DNA of 64,000 nucleotides from Anaerotignum sp. MB30-C6 (GTDB taxonomy: Bacteria; Bacillota; Clostridia; Lachnospirales; Anaerotignaceae), in contig NZ_CP133078.1 of the NCBI RefSeq assembly GCF_030908465.1, positions 1,302,001-1,366,000 of the forward strand, read 5' to 3'. This document shows positions 35,356 through 44,676 of this stretch, in pieces; position 1 is the first letter of the stretch, and every line of letters begins with the position of its first letter. The notes beneath the pieces were generated by a model, which was not told the DNA's origin, searched no databases, and saw only the letters and a list, made by a program, of their open reading frames with translations. A program made the translations under genes and the position numbers.

Positions 35356-35613
35356 TTGAGCTTATTTGGAAATTTATATCAAGAAGAACTGCCTTCACGA
35401 GCTAAATCAGTGTATATGTATCTGAAAGACCGCAGTAACGCAGATGACCAATGCTGGCCTTCCATCAAAACGATTGCAAAGGATACTTCTATGTCGGTGA
35501 GTACTGTGAAAAGAGCCATAGAGGACTTAGTCCGCTATGATCTGCTTACAAAGCAATTTAGATATCGTGAGAATGGCAGTCATACATCTAATCTATATCT
35601 TTTAAAAAAATAA
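35356..35613 (+). CDS. Small helix-turn-helix protein
   Basis: A protein of 85 residues with a winged-helix-type domain resembling the DNA-binding part of replication initiators and GntR-like proteins (SRAKSVYMYLKDRSN, CWPSIKTIAKDTSMSVSTVKRAIEDLVRYDLL). It starts with TTG behind AGGAGGGG, 12 bases after VirD4, and ends with a terminator. A decayed copy lies at 43569-43804. It may regulate the transfer module. Confidence 0.75.
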   Translation: MSLFGNLYQEELPSRAKSVYMYLKDRSNADDQCWPSIKTIAKDTSMSVSTVKRAIEDLVRYDLLTKQFRYRENGSHTSNLYLLKK

Positions 35614-35750
35614 GCGGTTAATCATCAAAAAGGCATTGTTTCCGCTAAGGGCATACTATGCCTTTTTTTATGGTCTGAGGTGGAGTTCATGATGGACTGA
35701 CAAGAAGGAATCGCTTGAAGAATAAATCTAACAGCAGAGAAAGAACAAAT
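35376..35750 (+). repeat. Left copy of an imperfect direct repeat flanking the cargo block
   Basis: The segment from inside the HTH gene through its terminator and about 80 bases beyond is repeated, with scattered differences, at 43569-43945. The best-kept part corresponds to 35471-35690. Confidence 0.8.
35629..35669 (+). terminator. Intrinsic terminator of the VirD4-HTH unit
   Basis: AAAGGCAT (35629-35636) and ATGCCTTT (35658-35665) pair perfectly and are followed by T residues. The repeat copy keeps an even longer 12-bp stem (43828-43866). Confidence 0.7.
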
Positions 35751-36011
35751 TAGTAAGAGTATATCTAGAGGATTTTAGTATCTATGCATGAACTCGATTT
35801 GAGAATAGGAGAAAGTACTTACTAAAAAAAGTCAATAAAACAATAAAGGATATCAAAGGTATATGTAATTATGTCAAGGGGAAATGACAAGCAAATAGGG
35901 GAAAAGTAGAAAAAGATGTAATAATAATGAGTGAATAGTGAGTAGTAACACCTCACTATTCACTCATTATATTTTTGACCTAAGTTTAGAATATTCGTGC
36001 TTAAACGTATC
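35751..36011. other. Intergenic junction between ICE backbone and cargo
   Basis: AT-rich DNA without a gene. A short inverted repeat around ATGAGTGAATAGTGAG at 35928-35966 may serve as terminator for the converging reverse-strand TetR gene. Confidence 0.45.
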
Positions 36012-36605
36012 TTACGCAGTTGTTGGAAAAAGATTTTTTATAGTAGTTGAAATAACGTTTATCATGAGATCGGAACTTTCAGGAGAATCATAACGAAGCA
36101 AAGAACCGGCACCTGAAAATATAAATTTTAATTTTAGTTCATTTTCAACTGTTGAGGGTATGTCAGTATTTTCTAGAACCTTGGCGGCCAAGGCATTACA
36201 AAAATAAAACTGAGCACTTTGGTTAAATGATATATTGTCTTTTGAAAAAAACGGATCACTTTCAAAGACTGGATTATTAAAAGAACCAATAACTAAATTT
36301 CTTGAAAATTCATTAGGATTTGTCAAAAAGAGATTTAAGAAATCAATTCGGTCGACAAGTTCTTTGAAATGTTCTTTAAGAGCATGTTGATATAAATCGT
36401 AGATATCAGAATAGTGCAAGTAAAAAGTACCTTTATTGATTTCTGCTTTTTTCGCCAATTCTGATACAGTAATTTTATTAACGCCCTTTTTATGGAGCAG
36501 CTCTATTAAGGCGTTATAGATTGCACGCCTTGTCTTAATAATTCTTAAATCGATTTTTGATGCATCATCACTGGTTGAATTGAAAATTTTTTTTGAGTTT
36601 ATCAT
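36012..36605 (-). CDS. TetR family transcriptional regulator
   Basis: A protein of 197 residues with an N-terminal TetR helix-turn-helix (TRRAIYNALIELLHKKGVNK, VSELAKKAEINKGTFYLHYS) and a helical ligand-binding domain. It is divergent from the hydrolase-ferredoxin-RND genes, with a palindrome in the gap, so it most likely represses them until an inducer binds. The inducer is unknown; drug or bile-like compounds would fit the efflux pump. Confidence 0.88.
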   Translation of the reverse strand: MINSKKIFNSTSDDASKIDLRIIKTRRAIYNALIELLHKKGVNKITVSELAKKAEINKGTFYLHYSDIYDLYQHALKEHFKELVDRIDFLNLFLTNPNEFSRNLVIGSFNNPVFESDPFFSKDNISFNQSAQFYFCNALAAKVLENTDIPSTVENELKLKFIFSGAGSLLRYDSPESSDLMINVISTTIKNLFPTTA

Positions 36606-36686
36606 TGCTAAATCACACTCCGTATATGATTAAAAAAATAATAGACAAATTTTAAATAAAGTTGATTAATAAACAAATTATAATAA

Positions 36687-36722
36687 TTGATTATTGAATA
36701 ATCAACAAATGTTCAATAAAAT
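36687..36722 (+). promoter_or_regulatory. Operator palindrome and promoter of the cargo operon
   Basis: TTGATTATT (36687-36695) and AATAATCAA (36697-36705) form a perfect palindrome around one G. A promoter overlaps it: TTGAAT (36694-36699), 17-bp spacer, TAAAAT (36717-36722). A TetR dimer on the palindrome would cover the -35 element. Confidence 0.65.
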
Positions 36723-36910
36723 AATATCATCAAAGATGTTAAATGTCAAATGAGTGTCCCTATTAGATTGATTAAAAGAATAATATCATTTCATTGCCAG
36801 TTGAGTTAGGCAATTGATAAGAGGTAGTAAAAGATATTGCTTGTAAATTAAAGTTTGAACTGGTCTTGATAATAAAGAAACTGGTTCCTTAAGAAAGGAA
36901 GAAAAAGTAT

Positions 36911-38065
36911 ATGAAAACAAAGCATTGGACTGACATTAAGTTCAGCAAGGATATTTTAACAGATGCTTTAACAAAGCACATTCTTGGGCTCACACAATAT
37001 GGTATGGCTGACTTTGCAGAAGTAATGGAAGTTATTAGTCAAGTTAAAAAAGGTGATGAAGAGTCGTGGATTAATACTTGGAGTAGTATGGCACAGAAAC
37101 TCAAAAGCAGGGCTGAATTAGCTGAGAAAAAATCTCAAAAGGTTACAGCTTCTACTGCTTATCTTAGAGCTTCAACTTATTTTCGTGTAGCTACAATGTA
37201 TTTCGGAAAAATAGATGATCCGCGCATGAAGAATTGTACTATTGAAAGTCACAATTGTTATGAAAAATATCTTGGATTATCGGAATATCCGGGAAAATAT
37301 GTTGAAATTCCTTATGAGAACACTTATCTTCCGGGACATTATTATCATTCCCCTATTGCAAAAGAAAAAGCACCTTTACTTATAATCACGCCTGGTCGAG
37401 ACACTTGGGCAGAGGATACTCGCTGGGTTTACGATGGTGCAATTAAAAGAGGTATCAATTGTTTGATATATGATGGACCAGGACAGGGATTTGCATTAAG
37501 ACTTGGTGGACTTCCTTTTAGACCGGACTGGGAAAATGTCATGAAACCGGTAGTTGATTTTGCATTAACTTTGCCGGGGGTGGATAGAAATAGGATTGGG
37601 CTTATGGGACTTAGTTTTGGAGGATTTCTAATTCCGAGAGCAGTGGCTTTTGAAAAAAGAATTAAGTTGTGCATTGTTGATCCTGGAAATATTAACTGGG
37701 GCGGAGCAATTGCAGAGAGACTACAGGTGATTAAGAGAACACCAAAAATTTTCCGTCCATCATTTATGAATTTTATGTTACAGGATTATGCATGGAAACA
37801 GGGTGTCTCTGAAGATGAAGTGATTGAAGAGTTAAAGAAATATGATAACACATCTATTCTTGATAAAATTACATGCAGAATGCTTGTAATGGATGGGACA
37901 AAAGAACCCATGTTTGGGGAGGCAAAGAAGTTTTACGATGCTCTAAAGTGCCCCAAAGATTATATGCTATTCGATGAAGATACTACGGCGCAAGCTCACT
38001 GTCAAATGGGGAGCTATGCGACAGGTACAGAATATTTATTTGATTGGATTAGCGATAATTTATAA
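36911..38065 (+). CDS. Alpha/beta hydrolase (FrsA/DHPON hydrolase-like esterase)
   Basis: A protein of 384 residues. A helical N-terminal domain (about 1-130) precedes an alpha/beta-hydrolase fold with the nucleophile elbow GLSFGG (Ser about 234), an oxyanion region (ITPGRDTWAED), the acid segment (VMDGTKEPMFGEA) and a late His (QAHCQMGSYATGTEYLFDWI). This layout resembles FrsA-like and 2,6-dihydroxypseudooxynicotine hydrolase-like enzymes. The substrate is unknown. It heads the cargo genes behind the TetR operator, with AAAGGAAG before the ATG. Confidence 0.75.
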   Translation: MKTKHWTDIKFSKDILTDALTKHILGLTQYGMADFAEVMEVISQVKKGDEESWINTWSSMAQKLKSRAELAEKKSQKVTASTAYLRASTYFRVATMYFGKIDDPRMKNCTIESHNCYEKYLGLSEYPGKYVEIPYENTYLPGHYYHSPIAKEKAPLLIITPGRDTWAEDTRWVYDGAIKRGINCLIYDGPGQGFALRLGGLPFRPDWENVMKPVVDFALTLPGVDRNRIGLMGLSFGGFLIPRAVAFEKRIKLCIVDPGNINWGGAIAERLQVIKRTPKIFRPSFMNFMLQDYAWKQGVSEDEVIEELKKYDNTSILDKITCRMLVMDGTKEPMFGEAKKFYDALKCPKDYMLFDEDTTAQAHCQMGSYATGTEYLFDWISDNL

Positions 38066-38186
38066 AAACAATTAATCGCTTACTTGACTAAATTGCTAAA
38101 GAGGTAAGAGTAAGGGCTAATGGATAAGATCTATTAGTCCTTGTTAATTGAAATGGCTGAATGAAAGAAAGGAAGAGGAAGATTTT

Positions 38187-38984
38187 ATGGAAAATATTAT
38201 TTTTTGTTTTTCGGGTACTGGGAATAGCCTTGCAGTTGCACGAGATATAGCTAATCACATTGGAAACACAAAAATTGTATTGATTGCAGATTTGATGAAT
38301 GAAGAGTTTATTGATTTACCATATGAAAGCATTGGGATTATTTGCCCCGCATACTTTAGCAGTTTGCCACCCATCATTGAGCAATTTGTAAAGAAACTTA
38401 ATTTTAGTGATGCAGGTTATGTTTATGCTGTAATAACTGCAGGTGCTCTTCATGGAAATTCTTTTAATAGGTTAAGTAGCATTATAGAAGAGCGTGGTGG
38501 ATGTTTGAATGCAGGATACCCTATGCAGATGCCTGGAAACTACATTGCTATGTACGGCGCATGGCCAGTTTGGCTTCAAAGGTATCTACTAAAGAAAGCG
38601 AAAAAAAAATCCTTAAAAATTAGCCGTAGCATTAAAGCAAAGATTTCTAATCGAGCAGTAGTTAAAAGAAATAAAGAACCAAAATCTCTCATCGAAAAAA
38701 TGGATAATTATGAAAAATTGGCACTTGAATACAGCGTGACTGACAAATGTATAGGTTGTGAAACATGTGTAAAGTTATGTCCTATGAATAATATTAGAAT
38801 GAATGCTAATAAGCCGATATTTGGAGAAACTTGTGCGCGATGTATGGCTTGTATTCAGTGGTGCCCTACAAAGGCAATTGAATATAAAAATTCAACAAAT
38901 AGAAAGCATTATACAAATCCTGATATAAAGGCTATTGATTTATTCTCCAAAACAAAAAGTGAGATTTTGAGTAAAGAAACATAA
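38187..38984 (+). CDS. EFR1-type flavodoxin-ferredoxin fusion protein
   Basis: A protein of about 265 residues. A flavodoxin-like N-terminal domain (FCFSGTGNSLAVARDIANHI, FMN-binding loop) is followed by two 4Fe-4S motifs (CIGCETCVKLCP at about 188 and CARCMACIQWCP at about 216). EFR1-family proteins are found in anaerobes and probably move electrons to unknown partners. In this operon it may support reductive modification of a compound. The ATG at 38187 follows GAGGAAG; an in-frame upstream start lacks a site. Confidence 0.85.
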   Translation: MENIIFCFSGTGNSLAVARDIANHIGNTKIVLIADLMNEEFIDLPYESIGIICPAYFSSLPPIIEQFVKKLNFSDAGYVYAVITAGALHGNSFNRLSSIIEERGGCLNAGYPMQMPGNYIAMYGAWPVWLQRYLLKKAKKKSLKISRSIKAKISNRAVVKRNKEPKSLIEKMDNYEKLALEYSVTDKCIGCETCVKLCPMNNIRMNANKPIFGETCARCMACIQWCPTKAIEYKNSTNRKHYTNPDIKAIDLFSKTKSEILSKET

Positions 38985-39073
38985 TATTTACGAATCAGTA
39001 ATAATGGTAGTCTATTTAATTAGAAAGTTGAATTGTAGGAACGACATAATAAAAATTTAAAGGAGTGCAAATA

Positions 39074-40297
39074 ATGAACTACATTGCGGTTGTTTTAAGA
39101 AAAATTTCAGATAATTTAAGAAAAATGCCGGATATCCTGAAAAAACATAAAAAAGTAATTATTCCTTTAGTAGTGGTTCTCATTGCTATAACTGCTTTAT
39201 TTAATATAGCTTCGAAGTCGGAAGATATAAATAATTCTGACTTGAGCGAAACAAAAGGTGTATCTGAAAAGGTTAATGTAGAAACATTAAGGGTTAGTAA
39301 GGACACGCTAACGGATACAGCTAATTATTCGGGTGTAATTGTACCAAGTTCTACGGTTAATGTACTAAGCACCATAAGCGGAGATGTGAATAAGAAATAT
39401 TATGAAGTAGGTGAGCGTGTTAACAAAGAAAGTGTTTTGTTTGACATGGATACGGAGGATATTCTAGATAGTGTAAATATTGCTGAAGTAACAGCTGCCA
39501 ATGCAAAAAATGCAGTTGAAAAAGCAAAAATAGCGTTGAATAACGCTTCCCACGATTACGACGTAAATGCTCAATTATTTGATGCAGGAGTTATAGCTAA
39601 AAACACTTTTGATAACATTAAAACTACATATGAACTTGCCAAATTGAGCCTGCAAGATGCTGGAAATGCATATAAAGTGGCTGAAACTCAGTTAAGTATG
39701 AACCGTAAAACACTGCAAGATGCTTCAGTAAAAAGTCCAATAAAAGGTGTTGTCCTAGAATCTAATGTCAATGAAAATGCTTTCCTTTCAGCGGGAACGA
39801 TAGCTTATGTAATCATAAATTTAGATGTTATTAATATTGAAGTAAATGTAACTGAAGATATTATAAATACAATTAGATTAGGCGACTCTGTAGATGTTAA
39901 AATTGCATCTGTTTCAGAAGAATATTTTAAGGGGAATGTTATAAGTATTTCTCCGGGTGCAAATTCTGATGGGACTTTTAAAGTTAAAATTGAAGTTTTA
40001 AATAGTGACAATCTTCTTAAGAGTGGCATGTTCGCAGAAGTTGATTTCGTGAAAAATTATCTTGAAAATGTACTTACCGTGCCGGTGAATTCGGTTTTAT
40101 CGGAAAATGGTCAAAATTATGTTTATATAGTTGAAGATGGGATTGCTAAAAAAATGGCAGTAAAGTTGGGATTTGACCATGGCGATAATATTGAGATATT
40201 AGAAGGACTTAGTGAAAATATGCTTGTTGTTACAAAAGGGCAACAATATGTCAGCGATGGTTTAGCTGTTGTAGATGTTACTGAAGTGAACCAATAA
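39074..40297 (+). CDS. RND efflux adaptor subunit (membrane fusion protein)
   Basis: A protein of about 407 residues with one N-terminal transmembrane helix (about 28-47), a barrel-sandwich hybrid domain split by a coiled-coil hairpin (about 115-215), beta-barrel and membrane-proximal domains (SGMFAEVDFV, LTVPVNSVLSENGQNYVYIV). This is the HlyD/AcrA-type adaptor layout. It is followed by the pump gene, so the two form one exporter. No TolC-like outer-membrane gene is present. AAAGGAG at 39058-39064 supports the ATG at 39074. Confidence 0.88.
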   Translation: MNYIAVVLRKISDNLRKMPDILKKHKKVIIPLVVVLIAITALFNIASKSEDINNSDLSETKGVSEKVNVETLRVSKDTLTDTANYSGVIVPSSTVNVLSTISGDVNKKYYEVGERVNKESVLFDMDTEDILDSVNIAEVTAANAKNAVEKAKIALNNASHDYDVNAQLFDAGVIAKNTFDNIKTTYELAKLSLQDAGNAYKVAETQLSMNRKTLQDASVKSPIKGVVLESNVNENAFLSAGTIAYVIINLDVINIEVNVTEDIINTIRLGDSVDVKIASVSEEYFKGNVISISPGANSDGTFKVKIEVLNSDNLLKSGMFAEVDFVKNYLENVLTVPVNSVLSENGQNYVYIVEDGIAKKMAVKLGFDHGDNIEILEGLSENMLVVTKGQQYVSDGLAVVDVTEVNQ

Positions 40298-40384
40298 TTG
40301 AATTTAAACAAAAGAAAACAATAACAATGGAAGCATTAATGATCTAAAGTCTTTTAAATATATTACAGAGGAGTGAATTATAAC

Positions 40385-43300
40385 ATGACTAAGATTTCAA
40401 TTAAACGTCCTGTTACGACGATGATGATACTCATCGTTGTAATTTTGGCCGGTTTTCTAGGATATAAACTAATGCCTTTAGCATTCATGCCTACCACTGA
40501 TACGGCAATTGCAGTTGTAAGTACAACATATACAGGTGCAGGTCCTGAAGAGATGGAAAAACTAATTACAAAACCAATAGAAGAGTCAGTTGGAGTACTA
40601 GCTGGCATTGATACTATGAGTTCAACATCGGCGGCGGGTTCCTCTATTATTACAATACAATTTGTTGATGGAACAGATATTGATCAAGCTGTAATTGATC
40701 TTAGGGAAAAGGTAGATTTAGTTAAACAATCTTTACCAACGGATGCAGATGAGCCAACGATATCAAAGGTAGATACAAATACAGAAACGCTTTCAGTTGG
40801 TGTCACTAGTGATATATTGGATGTCAACAGCTTATATGATATGCTTGACCAAAATATTACCGAAAAATTTGAGAGAATTGAAGGTGTTTCTTCAGTAGAT
40901 ATTATAGGTGGAGAAGAAGATGAAGTGCAGATTACCATTAATTCTAGAAAATTAGAGGGGTATGGCATTTCAGTTGCACAAGTTCGTCAAGCGCTTATTG
41001 CAGAAAATCAAAACATTCCATCAGGTACCGTATCATATGGAGATACAGATCTGCAGTTAAGGGCAGTAGGTGAATTTAAATCTATTGATGACATAAAAAA
41101 TATACCTATATTAACTAATAATGGGAATTCTATATACATTAGCGATATAGCACAGGTAAAACTGTCAATTAAAGACAAGTCTACAATGTCAGTAATAGAC
41201 GGCAAAGAAGGTATTTTATTATCAATAGCAAAAGCATCAGATGCCAATGTTGTAACTGTTAGTGATGAGGTTATAAAAGAAATTAATGAAATAATTAAAG
41301 CCTATCCTGAGCTTCAAATAAAATTACTCACAAATACTTCAGAGTACATAAAAACATCTGTTAATAATGTGCTTCAGACAGCGTATACAAGCACAATTAT
41401 TGCTGTTATAATACTTCTTCTTTTTCTTGGCAATTTTAGAACATCGCTTATAATAGGTGTTTCTATTCCAACCTCAATTTTAATAACATTTGGATTGATG
41501 TATATATCAGGTTTAACGATGAACACAATTTCTATGGGTGCTATTGTAATTGGTATTGGTATGCTGGTTGATAGCTCAGTAGTTGTAATAGAGAACATTT
41601 CAAAACATTTTGAACTTGGCAAGACACCTAAAAAAGCAGCATACGATGGGACACGAGAAGTTGGTATGGCAATTTTTGCTTCCACATTGACTACAGTTGG
41701 ATGTTTTCTCCCTTTGGCATTTATTTCAGGTGCAATTGGTCAAGTATTAAAAACTATTTCTTTAACTATATGCTATTCTCTTTCTGCGTCATTAATAATA
41801 GCCCTAACATTTGTTCCTATGGCTAGTTCAAAACTTTTAAGGAAAGGTACCGACGAAGATAAAAGGAATACTTTCTCCAAGATACAGGAAGTATGGGTAA
41901 AAGGGATTAACAAACTTGATACGGGATATAGAGCACTAATTGAAATTTGTTTAAAAAATAGAATAAAAACAACAGCTGTAATAATAGGAGTATTTATACT
42001 ATCATTAACCATTGTTCCAGGTATGGGAATGGAGCTATCTCCAGGAAGTGACCAAGGAACTGTAAAAGTAACTGTAGAGATGCCAAGTGGTACAAAATAC
42101 GTTGAAACAGAAGCAATGGTTTTAGATGTAATAAATAAAATAGGCACAATTCCAGAAGCAGAAAATTCCTATACACAAATTGGAGGGAGTGTCTTAGGGC
42201 AGAATTCTGATCCGACAATTTATTTCAATCTTTGTGATAAACAGCAACGTGAAAGAACTACTGATGAAATCATAGATGACATTAAAGGGAAAATTTCAGG
42301 TATAGCTGGAGCAAAAATTAAAGTTGAAATGGGTGAAAATGCGAATACAATGGCCGGAGGTAACTATGATTTAAATCTTAATATTACTGGTTCCGATTTA
42401 GATACACTTGAGCAAATTGTTGGAGAATTAACAGATCAATTTGCTGAGATACCTGGAGCTATTGAATTTGAAACCTCACAAGATGAAGCGCTTCCAGAAG
42501 GAAATATTATTCTTAACAGAAGTAAGGCTGCTAAATATGGTATTACAACAAGTGATGTTGCTAGTGCTGTAAATATGGTTACATCTGGTGTAGTGGCTTC
42601 TCAGTATAATATTGATGATACAGAAGTAGATATAAGAATTAAATATGCGGATGAAAAAACGGAGCGTATCAATGATTTAACCAATGTTATGTTGACTACA
42701 AATCAGGGAACTAAGATTCCACTTTCAGAAGTAGCAGAAATTTCTACAGATAAAGGTGCTTCAAGCATTACTAGGAGAGATCAACAACGATATATAACGA
42801 TTTATGGAAAATTTGATGCTGCAATGGACACTGGAACAATTCAAAGTCTTGTAGAAGAAAAGTTAGATGTTTATCAATTTCCAGAAAATTATGGTTATAA
42901 ATTTACTGGGGAAATGGAAACAATGGGGGATTCACTTGTGGAGATGATTTTAGCACTCATTGTTGCTGTGGTATTGGTTTATGCGATTATGGCATCACAG
43001 TTTGAGTCGTTAGTTTATCCGTTTATCATTATGTTTACGATGCCAATGGCAATTACAGGAGGTATATTAGGACTCAAAATAACAGGTAATCCTATTTCGA
43101 TTATTGCTTTTCTAGGATTTATTATGTTGATAGGTATAGTTGTAAACAATGCGATTGTTTTAATTGATTATGCAAATCAGATGAAAGAGCAACATGGTGT
43201 CAGTGCCAACGAAGCGATGTTGATGGCTGGGCCGTCTAGATTGCGTCCTATTTTGATGACAACATTAACAAGTATATTTGGACTCTTACCAATGGCTATT

Positions 43301-43474
43301 TCAACTGCTTCTGGTACAGAAACACAAAAACCAATTGCAATTACAGTGATGTTTGGCTTAACGCTTTCTCTATTTATTACACTTATATACATTCCTGTTT
43401 TATATTCTTTTGTAGATCAGGTTCTTGCAAAATTTAAAAAGTCGTCACAAACAGAATCTGTGGAGGTCTTCTGA
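40385..43474 (+). CDS. RND efflux pump permease (AcrB/HAE1-like)
   Basis: A protein of about 1029 residues with the RND plan: helix 1 (TTMMILIVVILAGFLGY), large extracytoplasmic loop, helices 2-6, then the repeated second half with loop and helices 8-12. Conserved RND stretches include GAGPEEMEKLITKPIEE, VIGIGMLVDSSVVVIENI with the intramembrane Asp, and FIMLIGIVVNNAIVLIDYAN. It would use ion gradient energy to export drugs or amphiphiles together with the adaptor. GAGGAG lies 12 bases before the ATG. Confidence 0.92.
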   Translation: MTKISIKRPVTTMMILIVVILAGFLGYKLMPLAFMPTTDTAIAVVSTTYTGAGPEEMEKLITKPIEESVGVLAGIDTMSSTSAAGSSIITIQFVDGTDIDQAVIDLREKVDLVKQSLPTDADEPTISKVDTNTETLSVGVTSDILDVNSLYDMLDQNITEKFERIEGVSSVDIIGGEEDEVQITINSRKLEGYGISVAQVRQALIAENQNIPSGTVSYGDTDLQLRAVGEFKSIDDIKNIPILTNNGNSIYISDIAQVKLSIKDKSTMSVIDGKEGILLSIAKASDANVVTVSDEVIKEINEIIKAYPELQIKLLTNTSEYIKTSVNNVLQTAYTSTIIAVIILLLFLGNFRTSLIIGVSIPTSILITFGLMYISGLTMNTISMGAIVIGIGMLVDSSVVVIENISKHFELGKTPKKAAYDGTREVGMAIFASTLTTVGCFLPLAFISGAIGQVLKTISLTICYSLSASLIIALTFVPMASSKLLRKGTDEDKRNTFSKIQEVWVKGINKLDTGYRALIEICLKNRIKTTAVIIGVFILSLTIVPGMGMELSPGSDQGTVKVTVEMPSGTKYVETEAMVLDVINKIGTIPEAENSYTQIGGSVLGQNSDPTIYFNLCDKQQRERTTDEIIDDIKGKISGIAGAKIKVEMGENANTMAGGNYDLNLNITGSDLDTLEQIVGELTDQFAEIPGAIEFETSQDEALPEGNIILNRSKAAKYGITTSDVASAVNMVTSGVVASQYNIDDTEVDIRIKYADEKTERINDLTNVMLTTNQGTKIPLSEVAEISTDKGASSITRRDQQRYITIYGKFDAAMDTGTIQSLVEEKLDVYQFPENYGYKFTGEMETMGDSLVEMILALIVAVVLVYAIMASQFESLVYPFIIMFTMPMAITGGILGLKITGNPISIIAFLGFIMLIGIVVNNAIVLIDYANQMKEQHGVSANEAMLMAGPSRLRPILMTTLTSIFGLLPMAISTASGTETQKPIAITVMFGLTLSLFITLIYIPVLYSFVDQVLAKFKKSSQTESVEVF

Positions 43475-43568
43475 TTTTAAGTAAATCAACTGGAGAATGC
43501 CAGCCAGCTTGCTACAGCACCTCTGGGTGCGAAATGGATACATAAAAGTGACCATGGAAGTGGCAAAG

Positions 43569-43804
43569 CAGAGTATATCAAGAAGAACTGCCTTTATAGG
43601 TAAATACAGGGTATATATGTATTTGAATATCGCATTAACTCAGAGGGAGAATGTAGGCTTTTAATTAAAACTATTGCAAAGGACACTTCTATGTCGGTGA
43701 GTACTGTGAAAAGAGCCATAGATGACTTAGCCCGTTATGGTCTGCTTACGAACGAATTTAGATGTCGTGAGAATGGCAGTCATACGTCTAATCTATATCT
43801 TTAA
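43569..43804 (+). pseudogene. Decayed copy of the small HTH gene
   Basis: The sequence follows the HTH gene at 35356 from about codon 8 to the stop but has several stops and indels in its first half (around 43600-43670). The second half still reads as the winged-helix C-terminal part (TIAKDTSMSVSTVKRAIDDL, then GSHTSNLYL). There is no start or ribosome site, so it is not functional. Confidence 0.75.
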
Positions 43805-43945
43805 AAAAAATAACCGGTTAATCATCCAAAAGGCATAGTTTCCGCTAAGGGTATACTATGCCTTTTCTGTGGTCTGAGGTGGAGTTCATGGTGAACTACC
43901 AAGAAGGTATCACCCTAAGATAGATTTAATATCAGAGAAAAAAAT
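43569..43945 (+). repeat. Right copy of the imperfect direct repeat flanking the cargo block
   Basis: Homologous to 35376-35750, including the terminator stem (here AAAAGGCATAGT with ACTATGCCTTTT, 43828-43866) and the following GGTCTGAGGTGGAGTTCATG segment. Confidence 0.8.
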
Positions 43946-44115
43946 AATTTTAGACAGCTTAAGGAGTTAACAAATTTGATATTTATTATAAATTTGGATA
44001 ATTTTTATAAATTTTCACATGGTTCGACAATGTTTTTAGATAAAATAACTTATATTTATATCATAAACTGTATGAAAAAGTTGTCAAATCATATATGAAT
44101 GTGGAGGACATGTAT

Positions 44116-44166
44116 ATGATAAAACATTATGGTATTGAAGTATTAATATGTATTGAGAGCAGATAG
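44116..44166 (+). CDS. Possible 16-residue leader peptide
   Basis: GGAGG (44103-44107) is followed at 9 bases by an ATG and 15 further codons (MIKHYGIEVLICIESR). The stop codon lies inside the left arm of a terminator hairpin. This is the geometry of a translation-controlled attenuator, but no resistance or amino-acid gene follows directly. Confidence 0.4.
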   Translation: MIKHYGIEVLICIESR

Positions 44167-44201
44167 TCAAAATTCAATTGACTTTGTCTGCTCTTTTTTT
44201 A
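44156..44201 (+). terminator. Intrinsic terminator overlapping the leader frame
   Basis: AGAGCAGA and TCTGCTCT pair over 8 bp and, after a small internal loop, GTCAA pairs with TTGAC; a run of T follows. The structure is strong. Confidence 0.8.
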
Positions 44202-44540
44202 TATTTCAAATAACAAAGGTGTTAGCTGTGTTAATTATAAAATTAATTTTTAAATATAACCATTTAGGTGACAAAAAAATAAGGGGATTGGCACAGCAGC
44301 GTAAGGAACTCTTTATCTTTTGCAGAGGTTGCTGTGTAGGTGAGGGTGGTGTATATGAAGTACTGCTGTATAAGACAGCGCTTGAATATACATTCAATAA
44401 ACTATCGATTGAAGTTGCATCTGCACAAAATACATAAACGTAGCCATAAAAGACGAACCAGCAGTAAAGAAAATAGAAAATATAAATTAAATTTAAGCAA
44501 TGAAGTAGAACCACAGTGTTTTATGACTTCGGATATTAGT

Positions 44541-44579
44541 GCCAAATTTATTCCAACAAGGAATAAGTTTGGCTTTTTT
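44541..44579 (+). terminator. Intrinsic terminator before the sigma-like gene
   Basis: GCCAAATTTATTCC (44541-44554) and GGAATAAGTTTGGC (44560-44573) form a 14-bp stem with one G-T pair and an AACAA loop, followed by six T. Confidence 0.85.
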
Positions 44580-44676
44580 ATTTTTACAGATAGTTTAGGG
44601 TTTGTTGGCTGTCGTTCCCCTCCGTTTTTTTGAACTTTGATTATTTTTCAAAATTCAGAAAGCGGAGGAAAAGTAA

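Larger units (their letters stand above)
43946..44676. other. Long leader-like intergenic region
   Basis: About 730 bp without a convincing protein gene. It contains a short leader frame, an overlapping terminator and a second strong terminator, listed separately. Forward frames at 44153-44437 and 44340-44633 lack ribosome sites and family resemblance. Confidence 0.5.

Noticed and set aside
41374-42147. Reverse-strand frames inside the RND pump gene
   Set aside because: Hydrophobic shadows of the transmembrane-coding strand without start signals.
44153-44633. Two overlapping forward frames of about 95 codons
   Set aside because: No ribosome sites, unusual composition, overlap with two strong terminators and no family resemblance.
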